This document shows, in pieces, positions 22,897-35,107 of a stretch of 64,000 bases of DNA; position 1 is the first letter of the stretch, and the number at the start of each line of letters is the position of its first letter. The notes below the pieces were generated by a model that was given only the letters and a program-made list of their open reading frames with translations, was not told the origin of the DNA and ran no database searches. The translations under genes and the position numbers were made by a program. This stretch comes from Apiotrichum sp. Y4204 (Eukaryota; Basidiomycota; Tremellomycetes; Trichosporonales; Trichosporonaceae), in assembly GCA_025531455.1 (NCBI GenBank), contig JAMYHL010000016.1, forward strand, positions 248,001 through 312,000, given 5' to 3'.

Positions 22897-25059
22897 GGTG
22901 GAGTGACTGGTCTGTCCTGCCTGCGGCCTGTGGTCTGCCGTGCGGACTGCCCCCTGTCTTTGGGGGGGCACGCACCGAGTTGCTGCGCGATAACACAAGA
23001 TGCGATTAGAGATCTAGGATAGTGCACAGGAAGGGAGTATTCCGAGAGGAGCCGATGGGCCCCTTGGCAGCTATCCATGACGCGAAATGGAACACACCTG
23101 CTGCGCACCAGATAGAAAATGATGTTAGGCCAATTCCATATTCCATGTCTAACTCCCAACGTTCCGCACACACAGACTGCGCTGCGCATTGAGGCGAGTA
23201 GGACGGAATTGCGAGGTATTTCATTAGCACTGCTGTATCAGTTTCTAGCCGCCAGGAGGAGGTATGTGAAATGCAGAGGTCACGGCGCAGCGACAGACAA
23301 CAAGTGGATGCGAAACGGATGCTCAATGGTTGAATTTGGATATCCCCCGTCCAGGAGCAGCTTTCTAAATCCACGGGCACACGTTGGAGCGGAAATGAGA
23401 CAAGGAGGACAAGCGAGCAAGGCTGCGAGAGCGCGAGGCGATGAAGGATGCAGAATCTGAGCTGGGATTGTGCAATCCCGCCTATGCTGTGGCCCCAGAT
23501 GTTTGGATCGGAGGCACTCCTCCCCCAACGAAGTACGTCAGAGCCCGAGATATTGGAGAGCCAGAGAGCAAGGGAGCGAGTAAGAAACGAGGGCAAGGGC
23601 AAGGTAAGGGGGAATGGGAGGGCGAGGGGAGCGAGAGGGTGAGGCCAGTGAGGAGTTTGTTAGTATCTCTGTGAAGAGTGGAGGTCGACGGAGGAGAGCA
23701 GAAGGATAACGAGGCGTTAGTCTCGTAGCGAGTGACGTTTTCTGCCCCTGGCGAAGTCCCAAACAGTAATTCATAGTTCATGACCAGTGCACAGACTGCC
23801 AGGAAAGGAAAAACAATGCACGACGCGAAAGCCAAACCACAAAATGAAGAGAAAGAAAAAAGGTTCATGCCAACCAAACCAGACTTGCCTGTCAACCGTC
23901 TCAACCTCAACTTAATAAATCTACGGGTGTTTCCCTACAGCGATTTGTCTTGGCAACCGGCGGGAGACCACCTCTTACACCTGCCCTCGGTAACTCCCCC
24001 TGTAGCCCTTTTTTCCGGTGTCCAGTCTCGGCCTCGACTTGGCAACCACTACCTGGAACACAGGGTTAAAGGGACGGCGTGACCACAATCGATCTCGCGA
24101 TTGCGTTATTAACCGAGTCGGGTTTTGCTCTTCTTACTTTATATAACCATTGAAGTAGCTCACGGATTGTGCTGGTCGAGCACCGGTCCTGGCAGGCGTT
24201 TGGTGTCTGGACCGCCTGGGCTCGAAGATTGTCTCGTTCCTTAACGTCTGCGGGGTTCTTTGCGGTTGGCCAAAGCTTTTCTCCATCGCGACTCGTAGGA
24301 TCGCGTGTAGAAGTGGAACGCTTCACCGAATGGCGAGAAAGTGGTATAAGCGCCCGCAAACTGACAGTCGAAAGCCGAGGGGCTATCGACTGGCCTGTTC
24401 ATATTCCTTATCCCATCCATGCATCGTTCTGTTACACAAGGTCGTAATAGCTTATAGAGTCGGTGCAACATGTCTGGGAGTGCGTTTGAATGATCGGAAT
24501 GATACTGAGCCGTTGATATCCGTTGACTTTGCCGCATGTCCGGTTGACATGCAAGAGGTTCAGTTGCATTCAGTGGATGGAACAAAGCAAGGATCGCCAA
24601 TCGTGCCGATCATGCCGAGACCCGCGAGACCACGCCGATCGGTGATCACTTGATCTGCAGGACGCGGACATCAAACTCTTATCCGTTTAATGCCACGCTA
24701 ATGCCAGATGTTAATACGTAATAAAGCTTTTAGAATTTGCCACGCAATTTCCTTGCTGAGCCCATTTAATTCTCGTATGGCATGTGCGTGGGCTTGATGC
24801 CACTTCGGAATGGCAGGACGGCGATATAAAATCTCCGTCGCGGCGGGGCTGCTTGGAGTTCCGAAGCAGTCCGAAGCTGGCTTATGATATGCTGGCTGTG
24901 GATTGGACGTTTGCGCCCCCTTGTTGCTCGACACCTCTCTTGGCCGAGGCTCCTTCCTGGCTGTGCTGGCTGGCTCAATCCCAGCAGGCAAGACGATTTG
25001 GGGCAGGGAACTCTCCATTATGAGTCTGGGGAGGAGCGGTCATTAGTCCACACGGTGTG

Positions 25060-25153
25060 CCAATAATGAGCCATCTAATGGTGCGGTTCATTTGTATTGC
25101 CTCGGAGTGGAGGCCATTACAAAGTTGGATGTCCGCCACATAGCCAGGCCAAT
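25060..25153 (+). promoter_or_regulatory. Two CCAAT boxes upstream of QCR2
   Basis: CCAAT occurs at 25060-25064 and 25149-25153, about 300 and 215 bp before the ATG. As for the MICOS gene, this fits HAP-complex control of a respiratory gene. The motif is short, so confidence is limited. Confidence 0.35.
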
Positions 25154-25365
25154 AGTAACAGCCAGCCAGTAGGCATGCATTCCATTCCAACCACCACCAC
25201 CAAGGCCACCAACCACCTCGGCCAGTCTCGCGCTCACACTCGCTCTCGCTTCCAGCTTGCTCCTCGTTCGCTCGCGCTCGCTCGTGCTTTGCCTTGCTGC
25301 TTTCACCCCTCACCAACACACCACCTCACCTCTCCACTCTCCCTCCCCCTCCCCTCCCCCGCCCC

Positions 25366-27078
25366 ATGTCTGTCCTCCGCCTCAACCGCGCCGTCCCGGC
25401 TCTCCGCCGCTCGTACGCTACCGCCGCCAACGTCGCTGAGGCTTCGGGCGTCAAGGTCGTCGGCATCGAAAACGGTCTGCGCTCCGGCACCACCTCGGTC
25501 ACCGTCGCGATCCGCGCCGGCAGCCGGTACGAGCCTGCCCCGGGTGTCGCCCACGTTCTCAAGAACTTTGCCTTCAAGGTGCGTCAGGCATCGCGGCCTG
25601 CATACATGTTGGAATACGTCTGGAGATGCGGACCGCCCGATGTTGGCCAATTTGAGGCCAACTCACATATGAGGGCATGAGCCGAGGAGAAAGCCGAGAT
25701 GCGCGCTCGCAATCATTGCGCGCATCGCGCACGCACTGAGGCGCATTCTCGGGACACCTGTGTGCACCGGCCAGCTTGCGCGCTTCACGAGATGCGTTTT
25801 GTTGTGCATTGGTGTTGTTGGATCAAGATGTTGGAATGAACTCAGGCCCTGACTACCTATTTCCTTCGGCGTGCTAACAACTCTAGTCGACCAGCTCCGG
25901 CTCCGCCCTCCGCAACGTCCGCGAGTCTGAGCTCTACGGTGGTGTCCTCTCGACCGGCCTCTCGCGCGAGCACCTCTTCCTCAACGCCGAGTTCCTCCGC
26001 GGCGAAGAGTGAGTTGCGAAGACATGATGTGGTCCGGAATATACTCATGGCTCTTTACAGGTCGTACTTCCTCCCCCTCCTTGCTTCGGTCCTCTCGTCG
26101 ACTCAGTTCTACGCTCACGAGTTCAACGAGCTTGTCCTCCCCCACGTCCAGGGTGAGGCCCTTGCCGCCGCCGCGTGCCCCGTTACCACTGGTATCGAGG
26201 CCGCCCACGCCCTCGCGTTCCGTCGCGGTCTCGGCAACTCGCTCTACGCCACGCCCGCTCAGGGTGTTTCTCTTGACACCGTCAAGTCGTTCGCCCAGAA
26301 TGCCTTTGCCAAGTCGAACGTTGCCGTGATCGGCCAGGGCATCTCCACCGAGGCTCTCTCTGCCGCCGTTGGCAAGGCCTTCGGTGCTGGCTCCGGTGCC
26401 GGCTCGCTCTCCACCTCCGCCGCCACCTACTACGGTGGTGAGGACCGCATCGCTTTCGACGCCCACAGCAACCCCACTGCCCAGCCTACCCTTGTCATCG
26501 CCTACGGTGCCGCCGGTGCCGCTTCGCCCGAGCTCCAGGTTCTCTCTCACCTCCTCGGCGGCGAGTCCTCGCTCAAGTGGACCCCCGGCTCCACCGCCCT
26601 TGCCCAGGCCGCTGCCAAGGTCCCCGGTGCCTCGGTTCGCACCCAGCTCTACTCGTACTCGGACGCTTCGCTTCTCGCCGTCGTTGTCCAGGCCCCTACC
26701 GACGCTGCCGTCCGCTCCGTCGCCTCGGAGGTCGCTTCCGTCGTTAAGGGTGCCGCTTCGGGTATCAAGGATGACGAGGTCAAGCGCGCGATTGCCAAGG
26801 CCGAGTTCGCCGAGGCCTCCAAGCTTGAGAACTCGGACTCGATCATTGCCGCCGTCACCCCCGCCGTCTTCGGCGGTGCCCTCCCCAAGGCCTCCTCGTT
26901 CAGCGGTCTCTCGGCTTCGGCCATCGCCAACGCCGCCGAGGCCCTCCTCTCGGCCAAGCCGACAGTCGTTGCCGTCGGCAACACCCATGTTCTTCCTTAC
27001 GCGTAAGTCACACACAGAATCAGAAATCCGTATGTGATGTCATTTACTGACACGAACAGCGACGAGATCGGCCTGTAA
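25366..27078 (+). CDS. QCR2: Cytochrome bc1 complex core protein 2
   Basis: QCR2 is the non-catalytic M16-peptidase-fold core subunit of respiratory complex III on the matrix side. Exons 25366-25578, 25887-26008, 26061-27002 and 27060-27078 give 431 residues. The presequence is MSVLRLNRAVPALRRSYATA, basic with the typical R..YA processing look. Core motifs: VKVVGIENGLRSGTTSVTVA, RAGSRYEPAPGVAHVLKNF (the HxxEH zinc motif is degenerate, as expected for core 2), ELYGGVLSTGLSREHLFL and VIGQGISTEALSAAVGKAF. The last exon is 19 nt and encodes only the end ADEIGL. Intron 1 is 308 bp, long for this genome. Strong C-ending codon preference points to high expression. Confidence 0.93.
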
Positions 27079-27520
27079 GTTTGAGAATGATGGAGAAAAA
27101 GTCGCGTGGTAGATAGAGACGCCAAATAGGTCTAAAACCCTACACATACTCCGGTCATGCACTGTCTGGAGCGGAAAGGCCTTGCTATTTATGTATAATA
27201 GCCGGCTGAAGTCGGGGAGGAGGTTCTTGCAGTAGTGGTTGTGTCGAGGAGAGGATGGAGGGCGAAAACGAGTTTCAAAGCCGGATCAAGCCGAGCCGAG
27301 AGTGAAGGTCACGTGACGCAATGTTCCAAGTGATGATTGTTGTGGTTGACTGGACTGGACTTTCAGTGTCAAAACAAAAATCCGATGATGAGACAACTAC
27401 CTGCCAAGCTGCCAAGCTGTTGATGCCCGATTGCATGGTTGAACCATTCTTCTCGATCTGCTCATCGCCTATCTCCCCACCTTCGACTATCCGTCGTGAG
27501 GAGCCCAAGGGGCGCATGGC
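27079..27520. other. Intergenic, QCR2 3' side and POLK promoter
   Basis: 442 bp, nothing beyond likely 3' UTR and promoter. Confidence 0.5.
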
Positions 27521-29999
27521 ATGATGGACCCACATCCTTCGTCCGACATCATGCCAGATCTGACCGCCGAAGAGCTAGAAGCCGCGACAGCAGCCGAGTT
27601 TGCGGCGGAGGAGCAGCAGCGTGCGGAGAAGCGGCGAAGAGAGTTCGAGAGGAGCCTAGCTGGGCCGAGCGTGGGCAAGGCAGGTACGTCCTGGCAGTGC
27701 TGCATTCGGGTGCTGATGTCCAGGCCTGATGCGCGATCAAACTGGTAGGTCCCTCGAGGTATCGCGAGGCTCATGTGTCAGAGGTCAACCGGATCATTGC
27801 GGAGGCGTCGAAGGGCTCCAAGTACTACGAGATGCAGGTCAAGAAGGACCGCGAGTTGACAGAGAAGATCGAGTGGTTCAAGGCAAAAGTGCGCAGCCTA
27901 GGGGACTCGTTTATCTGTGTGGAGGCTGACTTTAGCGTGATGAGCTCGTCGCTATGGCGCAGCTTGAGCGCTTGGCGGTGGAGGCGGACCGCATCGTGAG
28001 TTTATCTGAGTCATGCCCGACTGACAAAAGCTCACTGAGGTCGAGGCCACGAGGGACCTAACTCAGAGCATCGTGCACGTTGATATGGACGCCTTTGTAC
28101 GCAGATACTACCTTCACTACAAATCTGACCACGCACAGTACGCCGCCGTTGAGGTGCAGCGCGATCCTACGCTTGAGGGGAAGGCATTCGGTGTCGGTGG
28201 TGGAGTATTGTGTACTGCCTCCGTAAGTGAGACTTTGAACGTCACACTGACATGTAGTATGAGGCTCGTCGCTTCGGCGTCCGTAGTGGAATGGCAGGGT
28301 TTATCGCGAAGACGCTGTGCCCCCATATCATCCTGTATGTCGGTGTTATCGACGGAGTGCTGACTCCCAGGACCAAGCTGCATTTTGACTTGTATCATGC
28401 TGCTTCGACAAAGGTCCGCGATGTGCTTGCCCAGGTATGACCTACAGTAATCGCACAAGCTCATCATTCAGTATGACCCGAATCTCGCAATGGCCGGCCT
28501 TGATGAGGGGTATCTCAAGTACGTCCTGCGGATGACACCTGCATCACTCTAATCGATAGCATTACCGCCTACATGTCCGAGCACAACATGTCGGCGTCCG
28601 ACGTAGTGTCTCAACTTCGCGCTGATGTTGAGAAGAACACTGGACTGACAATCTCCGCCGGAATTGCGCCAAACCGCATGTTGGCAAAAGTGGGTTCATC
28701 AGTCCATCACGTCTGACCGCAGATCTGTTCTGACAAGAACAAGCCCAACGGTCAGTTTGAGCTCGAGCCGCAGCGGGAGGTGGTTGTCAGGTTCATGCGA
28801 GATCTGCCCGTACGGTGAGCTGGCGTCATTGAACCGGACACTGACGTCGTAGCAAAATACCCGGATTTGGGCGTGTGACTGAGCGGTGTTTAGAAGGGCT
28901 CGGTGTTGAGGTATGCCGGGTGGCGACAACAAGGCTAACCTCCCAGACCTGCGGGGACATCTACAAACGCCGTGCAGAGCTCCTCGTCATGGACCATTGG
29001 TTCAGTTTCCGCGGCCTCTGTAAGGCTTACTTGGGGATTGCGGACAATACGGTCGAACCCTCAAAGCGTGAGGAACGAAAGAGTGTGGGCGTTGAGAGGT
29101 GGGCCATGAGGCTCTCGATGACATTCTCACGACAGGACATTTCCGGACAAGTGGGATAATGACGAGATCATATACGAGCTCGAAAGCATTGCCGAGGAAC
29201 TGGAAAGCGACCTGAAGCGATTGCAGTACTCTGGCAAGACTGTCACTGTCAAGTACAAGCTCCATACGTTTGAGAGTGAGTGCACTGTATGTCGCTGATC
29301 TGACCGTGTCAAGATAAAACACGAGCCCACTCTATCAAAAAGTTCATTAATACCAAGGAGGACATTCTGCCGGTACGATGGAGAGTGTCCGGCGCGACTG
29401 ACACTCAGATTGCTATCGAACTGATGCGTAGGGAACTTCCCGTGCGTATCCGCCTCTTGGGCATCCGCTTGTCGAATCTCAAGGACTTGACTATTGATGA
29501 TTCTGATAAGGGCATCAAAAAGGTTTGACTACTGCATTGGTTGATGTACTGACTGCAGTTCTTTGGGTCACCACAGAAGAGCTCCTCACGCGCGTCCTCC
29601 AGCAAGCCGATAGACGTCATAGAGCTCGACGACGATGATGACGACGACATCAAGTCGTTTCGTCCATACGACCTTGATCTCGCAAATGACGGCGTCAAAG
29701 TAGCGCTTGACGACACAGCCGAACCCAAGCTCGAGCTCGACCCGTCTCCATCCCAAGGTCCAATGTGCCCAATCTGCAACCGCTCACTGCACCCTTCAAC
29801 ATCAAATGCTGAGTTGAATGAACACATCGACCTCTGCCTCAACCGGGACGCTTTCGGCGTTAATACGCCTCCAAGGAAAAGGCACGAGGACTCTGTGGCG
29901 CCGAGTTCGAAGAGGGCAAAGCAGGCTGGGAGAGGGAAAGGAAAGGACAAGGGAGCGACTCCGGGATCTGTGCTGGATTGGCTGAAGAGGGGAAAGTAG
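27521..29999 (+). CDS. POLK: DNA polymerase kappa (Y-family translesion polymerase)
   Basis: Pol kappa bypasses minor-groove guanine adducts. Seventeen exons (27521-27683, 27724-27744, 27782-27888, 27936-27995, 28031-28096, 28139-28222, 28258-28334, 28371-28434, 28472-28518, 28560-28689, 28723-28814, 28853-28910, 28947-29098, 29136-29275, 29314-29372, 29409-29522, 29559-29999) give 624 residues. The kappa-specific N-clasp is present (SEVNRIIAEASKGSKYYEMQ follows the helical lead). Catalytic motif HVDMDAFYAAVE, steric-gate region YEARRFGVRSGM and the second acidic pair in AGLDEGYLN are intact. Little-finger residues include KSVGVERTFP. The C-terminus has one UBZ4 ubiquitin-binding zinc finger, CPICNRSLH...HIDLC, and a basic tail. 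IKKFFG resembles a PCNA-binding box and is split by the last intron. Exon 2 is 21 nt. Confidence 0.93.
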
Positions 30000-30521
30000 A
30001 TTTTTGTACTGTACACTACCGCATTATATCACGCATTCGCTACTACCCATAGGCATGATGTGAAGTCTGGATCGGGTTCGATGTGCCACAAGCGTCATCG
30101 GTGCACAAGACAGTCGGATACGGCGCCACGGAGAAATCGTTCACTCAGGCTCACGTGCTCTTGGTAGGGCCGTCTATACGCGACTCGGCCCTGGGGGTGG
30201 TGGGGCGTTTGTTTGGTCTACGGCCTGGGGTGACACACCAGTTCGCGTGCCCTCCCTGGATCACACATTAATTACACAAAAAAAGGCAAAGAAAAAAGAA
30301 ACAACCCGCTCCTCGTACGCGTCGCGTTTTGTGATCTTGACGACTGGGCCCCCTTCCCCCCGACTCCACAACAACACTCTCTCTTTACTCTTCATCATTC
30401 ATCCCTCCACCCACCTCGCAGCCACACTTGTTGTCGCCACTCATCTCATCCTCTTCCATCCCCATCGACGCGTCTCTAACCTCACGTCGCGTCTGTATTT
30501 CATCACCAACCGGCTGGACCC
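30000..30521. other. Intergenic, promoter of the CDCA7-like gene
   Basis: 522 bp. A purine/A-rich stretch (aaaaaaaggcaaagaaaaaag near 30278-30300) is followed by a long C/T-rich leader from about 30340 to the ATG. No ORF is supported. Confidence 0.5.
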
Positions 30522-33308
30522 ATGACCGCGTCCTCGCCCATGACCGCATCCAGCGACGCCCCGGGCCTCACCGTGGGTACGACAGCGGGCACCTCGCCGT
30601 CGCTGCTCTCTCCGACGTCTGTCCGCTCCCGATCCCCGAGCCTCACCCCTCCACCGGAGGTCATGGCCAAACCCGCGTCGAATAAGGTGACCGCCACCAA
30701 GCGGAAGTCGCTCGCGTCAACAGCAGGGGAAGACACGCCGAAGAAGAAGGCCAAGCAGGCGCCCGCGGCACCAAAAGCGACGCCAAAGTCGGAGGCGAAG
30801 GGAGACGCGGAGAAGGCCGAGAAGGGAACGTACTGCCATCAGTGAGTTGGCTGGACGCGTCGATAGGCGGAAGCCTATGGACGGGACTGTCTGTCGAAAT
30901 GGGCTGACACGTAGGTGCCGAACAAAGTGTGATCCTGAACGTACGTCTGCCCCGGAGCTACGCGACGCGCATCCCCGTCGTGTGACAGATGCTAACCGTT
31001 CCCAGGCGTGCTGCGCTGCACGCGTTTGCGGAAGTATACGAAGAACGCGCCTCCGCGTGCATGCAACCTTGCATGGTGTGAGCGCGACCTTATTAAGCGG
31101 TACGAGATCCAGCCCGACGAGGTGCGGAAGCGCGGGCATACTGTCGCAGCGGACGAGATGGCCCAGCATGACGCCGACAAGGCGTATGTGTTTGCATGCC
31201 CGTGCTGTATCGACGAGTGTCAAAACGCCACTTGTGAGTATGGGACAGTGTGTGGATGTTTGGCCTTGCGGTCTGTGGGAAAGAGAGCAGACGCGGTTGC
31301 GTACTGTTAGCTGTTCCTCCTTCCCATAACGTGACGTCGATCTTCGTCGCCTTTGCCAGCTCGCATATTCTTGCAGCACAAGCTGACCTTCAGGCCGCCA
31401 GAAGAAGGGTCTGGAGAACCTCGGTGACGTTATCAAGCTCTCTGGTGAGCAAGGGATTACTCCGTTGGAATTTGTTCGACGGGCAAACGAGAAGGGTCCG
31501 CAGCCGACACGTAAAAGTCGGGAAGACGCTGAGAGCGACTTGACCGACATCGATGCTGCGCCCAAGAAAGCCACGGCGAAGAAGGCTGCCACGCCCGCCA
31601 AGGGCAAAAAGGCGACGACGGCAAAGGCGACAAAGGCCACGGCCAGGAGCACGGCTAAGAGCACGGCGAAGAGTACCGCGAAGAGCACACCAGAGGGCAA
31701 GGCGAAGGCGGCTGCCAAGCCTGCAGCCAAAGGCAAGGATGCGAAGAAGGGCACCAAGGCGGCGGCCGCCAAGGATACAAAGAAGACCAAGGAGCCCAAA
31801 GAAGTCAAGCCTAAAAAGTTTGAACTGCCTGTCGTGGAGCCGCCACTGTTTAACACGGTCAACACACGGATGTCGTACAATGAGCTTGAGAACCGTCTCT
31901 ACGTGAGTTGCACGCAGCCTTACGGCGATAACTGACCTCCAGGTGCGCGAGTTTGTCAACCGCTTCCGTGGCATTCTTGGTATTCCCGACCGTGCTATCG
32001 CGCATCTTGACGATTTCGACCATCCTCTCAGCGAGGCAAGCGTGCGCCAGATCGCCGGAGGGCTTCTGGACCTCATCGTCCAGGACCGAGGATATTCCAC
32101 TGGGGTAGATCCCGAGGACATCGAGATGATCGAAGACAAGCGCGAGGAGCTGCGCCACTATGCCGACCTTGCACGCTTCGCCCAGGTCTACAAGGAGATT
32201 GCAGACCCCCTCAACCTCAAGATGCCTCCGGCTGAGAGCGAGAGGGATCGCAACGACCGGGCGGTGCGCGCTCTTCTTGACTTGGGCGAGAACGACCCCG
32301 CACCTTCGTGGGCATTTGAGAGTACAGGTCCCTCGCGACGCGCAGCAGCTAGCCGTTTGCCGTCCCCTTCCGAGGTTGTCCGGATGCTCATGGCTCTGAT
32401 TGAGCACGTCATCCATCTGGAAGGCGTCAGGGTTACGATGGACCCTGCCATTGGCAACCCGTACAACGACTACGTCCGCAAGAACGTCCAGTACAACCGG
32501 GAGGAGAACGCGCGCTGGGAGACGGAGAAGAAGAGCCTCATGGCAGCGAGGGTCAGGTGCAAGTCCGCCGAACAGACGCGCGCGAACAAGGCAAAGGTGA
32601 GCTTCAACTGTGGTGTCCGCCAGCTAACAACAGTTCGACGCAGCTCAGCAGGAACACCTCCTTCGTCTCCGTGCGGGCCAGGTGACGCTGAACGCTATTG
32701 CTGCTCGCAAGCAGACGAAGTTTGCACCGCTCGGAACGGACCCCGATGGACGCGTCTACTTCGCCCTAACACCGCGTCTTATCGATGAAGAACGCTACCG
32801 CCCGTCGGGCTGGACGCGCGGGATCATCGTGTGGGGCCCTGGCATTGAGGCACAGGCAGCCCAGGACGAGCTGCCGGCCAAGGTGCCCCGGTGGAGCCAT
32901 TTCTCCACGACTGCCAGTGTGCGGGAGCTGAGCAGATGGCTCAAGTACCGGGTGCTTCGCGCGATTGACGAGGCCGAGCAGGAGGAGGAGAAACAGGCCA
33001 AGGCGACGAAGAAGACCCCCAAGAAGGCTGCAAACGGAACCGCAAACGGGACACCAGGTCGTCGGAGCAGCGCATTCGAGGGCGTTATTATCCCCACGCG
33101 TCGTGCCGACGACGACGACGACGATGTCTCTGACGCCGAGTCGGAGCTGTCCGAGGCGCCGCACTCCACCGAAGAGCTGCTCGCCCTCCTGGACCCGCCG
33201 GGATACAAGCCCAGTGTGGACAAGCTCAAGGAGGACATGGGGTTCTGCAATTCCGTGGACCAAGTGGCGCTGCTTCTGGAATGCCTTGAGTGGAAGGGCT
33301 ATGCCTAA
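30522..33308 (+). CDS. zf-4CXXC_R1 (CDCA7-type) zinc-finger protein
   Basis: Exons 30522-30841, 30915-30940, 31006-31233, 31394-31902, 31943-32596 and 32634-33308 give 803 residues. The 4CXXC_R1 module spans about residues 104-185: CHQCRTKCDPE, ACNLAWCERDLIKRYE, FACPCCIDECQNATCRQKKG. In animals this finger in CDCA7 recruits the HELLS remodeller and reads hemimethylated DNA; the fungal relatives are poorly studied. A Lys/Ala/Thr-rich linker (repeats of STAKSTAKST type) follows, then a DDT-like helical region (FELPVVEPPLFNTVNTRMSY onward, RQIAGGLLDLIVQD) and a second helical block with RPSGWTRGIIVWGPG. An Asp run (RRADDDDDDVSDAES) precedes the end. The 26-nt exon 2 sits inside the first finger loop. 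Partners cannot be seen from the sequence. Confidence 0.85.
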
Positions 33309-33551
33309 GGGGAGGACTGGCGCGAGCGACGTGGATCGATGTGGGCTTGAGAGGGTTGGTGGCGTGAGGACTTTACAGTAGCTGCATCTACCAATATTGT
33401 GCAGTAGAGGAGCCTAGGAGTATCGAGGATCGCACATTTAGATGAGGTTTGCGTCCCATATCCATGTAAATAAATAACATATTACAATGCAGTTGTGCGA
33501 GCCTAACCCACGAGAGTCGTACAAAACTTCTGAGACGTACACCTCCATACA

Positions 33552-34630
33552 CTACTTGCCCTTCCTCAGCGCCTCATTCTCCGCCTCGAGCTCGCGCACC
33601 CTTTCCTGGAGATTCTGTATCGTCTGTCGCATACTCTTCTTCATGGCCTCGGCAGCGCGCACAAGGCGGTCCTGGCGTGCAAGGTGCTCCCCAAGCCCCT
33701 CGAGCGAGAGCACGACAGGCGCGAGGGCGGGGTGCGTCCCGCGCTCGTCGGCCGCCGAGCTGAGGGAGACGCCCGAGACGCCCGACGCGCCGGATCCGGG
33801 GACCGAGGGCGCACCCCCACGCGCGGGCGTGACTGGCCCGCCGCGCGGTGTCGTATCGATAAACGGATTCTGCTATCAGCTACGCTCTCACACACACGCA
33901 CCCCCTGTTTCCGCGGCGTCTCCTCCTCCTCCTCGCGCTTCCGCTTGCCCGCGACGGCCGCAAGACGGTCCGCGAGGCGGTGTGCCGGCGTTCCCGGCTT
34001 GACCGCTGCGCCGGCTGTGCTTGAAGTGCCTGCGCCTGCGCTCGGCACGCCTGCCGCAGCCTGGCTAGAGTTCTGGCTGCGGTGCGGGGTCCGCGCCTCG
34101 GCGTCGGCCTCGAGGCTGTCCGCGTCAACGCTCGCCCAATCTATCTCGCCGTCGGGGGACGGGTCGCGGGGCGGGGAGACGAGCTGGCGGCGCGGCGACT
34201 CGAACTCTGTGGAAGTGGCGCCTGGGCGGCGGGACTTTGTGGGCGTTCCTTCCGCGCCGCGCGGGGAGAACCATGCGCCGAGCCCGGCGCGCGGGCCCGT
34301 TCCGAGACGGTTCCCCCGAGGAGTCTCGGGTATCGGTGTGCCCGGGGTGAGTTCTGTCGCCTTCACCGCCGCACTCGCCTCGGCCTCGTCTGCCCACTTG
34401 AAGAACTTGCACCGCCGCTCATCGTTCATCCCCAGTGGACATGTGTAGAATTCACGGTTCGGGTTGCGTGCGGCTGGCCCCGAGCGACGGCGGACCGCGC
34501 GGCGGTTGTTCTGCGGTCAGCTTCCACTGCGAAAGCCCAGCCGGCTCACGGGGCAGTTGCAGCGCACGTCGGGGCCGTCGTTTTCTGTTCGCGTGGATGC
34601 TGCACGCGTGTATGTTGCGCTACGCGGCAT
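33552..34630 (-). CDS. Small GRF-type zinc-finger protein with C-terminal coiled coil
   Basis: Exons 34550-34630, 33902-34510 and 33552-33872 give 336 residues. The N-terminal 60 residues are a GRF zinc finger: VRCNCP, RRSGPAARNPNREFYTCPLG, ERRCKFFKWADE, with the fourth Cys as in GRF domains that bind single-stranded nucleic acid (APE2, TOP3A, NEIL3). The middle is Pro/Ser/Thr-rich with several TPxR/SPR sites; KRKREEEEETPRKQ is a likely nuclear signal. The end, LVRAAEAMKKSMRQTIQNLQ to ELEAENEALRKGK, is a leucine-zipper-like coiled coil. No catalytic domain is present, so it is probably an adaptor. Intron 2 is only 29 nt (or 32 with a neighbouring cag), among the shortest here. Confidence 0.8.
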
Positions 34631-35107
34631 GATGTTCTGCGCTGCTATGCTTCAGGCCGTTTGATGAGAGATGGCGGGCTGTCTTGGGATATGGGGTTGT
34701 AGGCGGTCTGTGAACAGTGTTGTGAAGGAACAGTCGTCATAACTCTCGGTCAGCTTTCCAAAACAGTTCGAGTGGCAAATCCAGGGAGTCGGCGCCTCGC
34801 GCCTCGGCGGCGATCAACGACCACGTGGTCTACTTTGGTACCAACGTGCCAACACAGGATACTACTCCCTTAAGCCTGTCTGTAATGATATAAATATATG
34901 CATGATCAACGACACACTGAAGTCTTGCACATGGTGGATCGTGCAAGAAGGGCTAGGGACGTTGACGGGATAAAACTGTCCGACTACTATACAAACGCGA
35001 AAACCGCATGGATGGAGGGAAGGGGGGAAGTACGAGCTTGGGACAATGTTCAGATGGCCAGGGGAGGGGGAATTAACGAGAGGGTGTGCCGAAACATAAT
35101 TATCTAT
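34631..35107. other. Intergenic, GRF gene promoter
   Basis: 477 bp between the GRF gene start and the stop of the next minus-strand gene. Nothing else is supported. Confidence 0.5.

Larger units (their letters stand above)
22542..25365. other. 2.8-kb stretch without a supported gene
   Basis: No ORF here is convincing. The stretch includes a diverged 27-bp direct repeat (22837-22896), a purine-rich tract on the + strand at about 23555-23655 (runs of gagg, aagg, ggga), and the QCR2 promoter with CCAAT boxes. The last 70 bp before the QCR2 ATG are almost pure pyrimidine (ctccctccccct type), a usual leader feature in these yeasts. Confidence 0.45.

Noticed and set aside
25981..27015. A 344-codon antisense frame over QCR2
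   Set aside because: Shadow of QCR2; no splice signals or domains.
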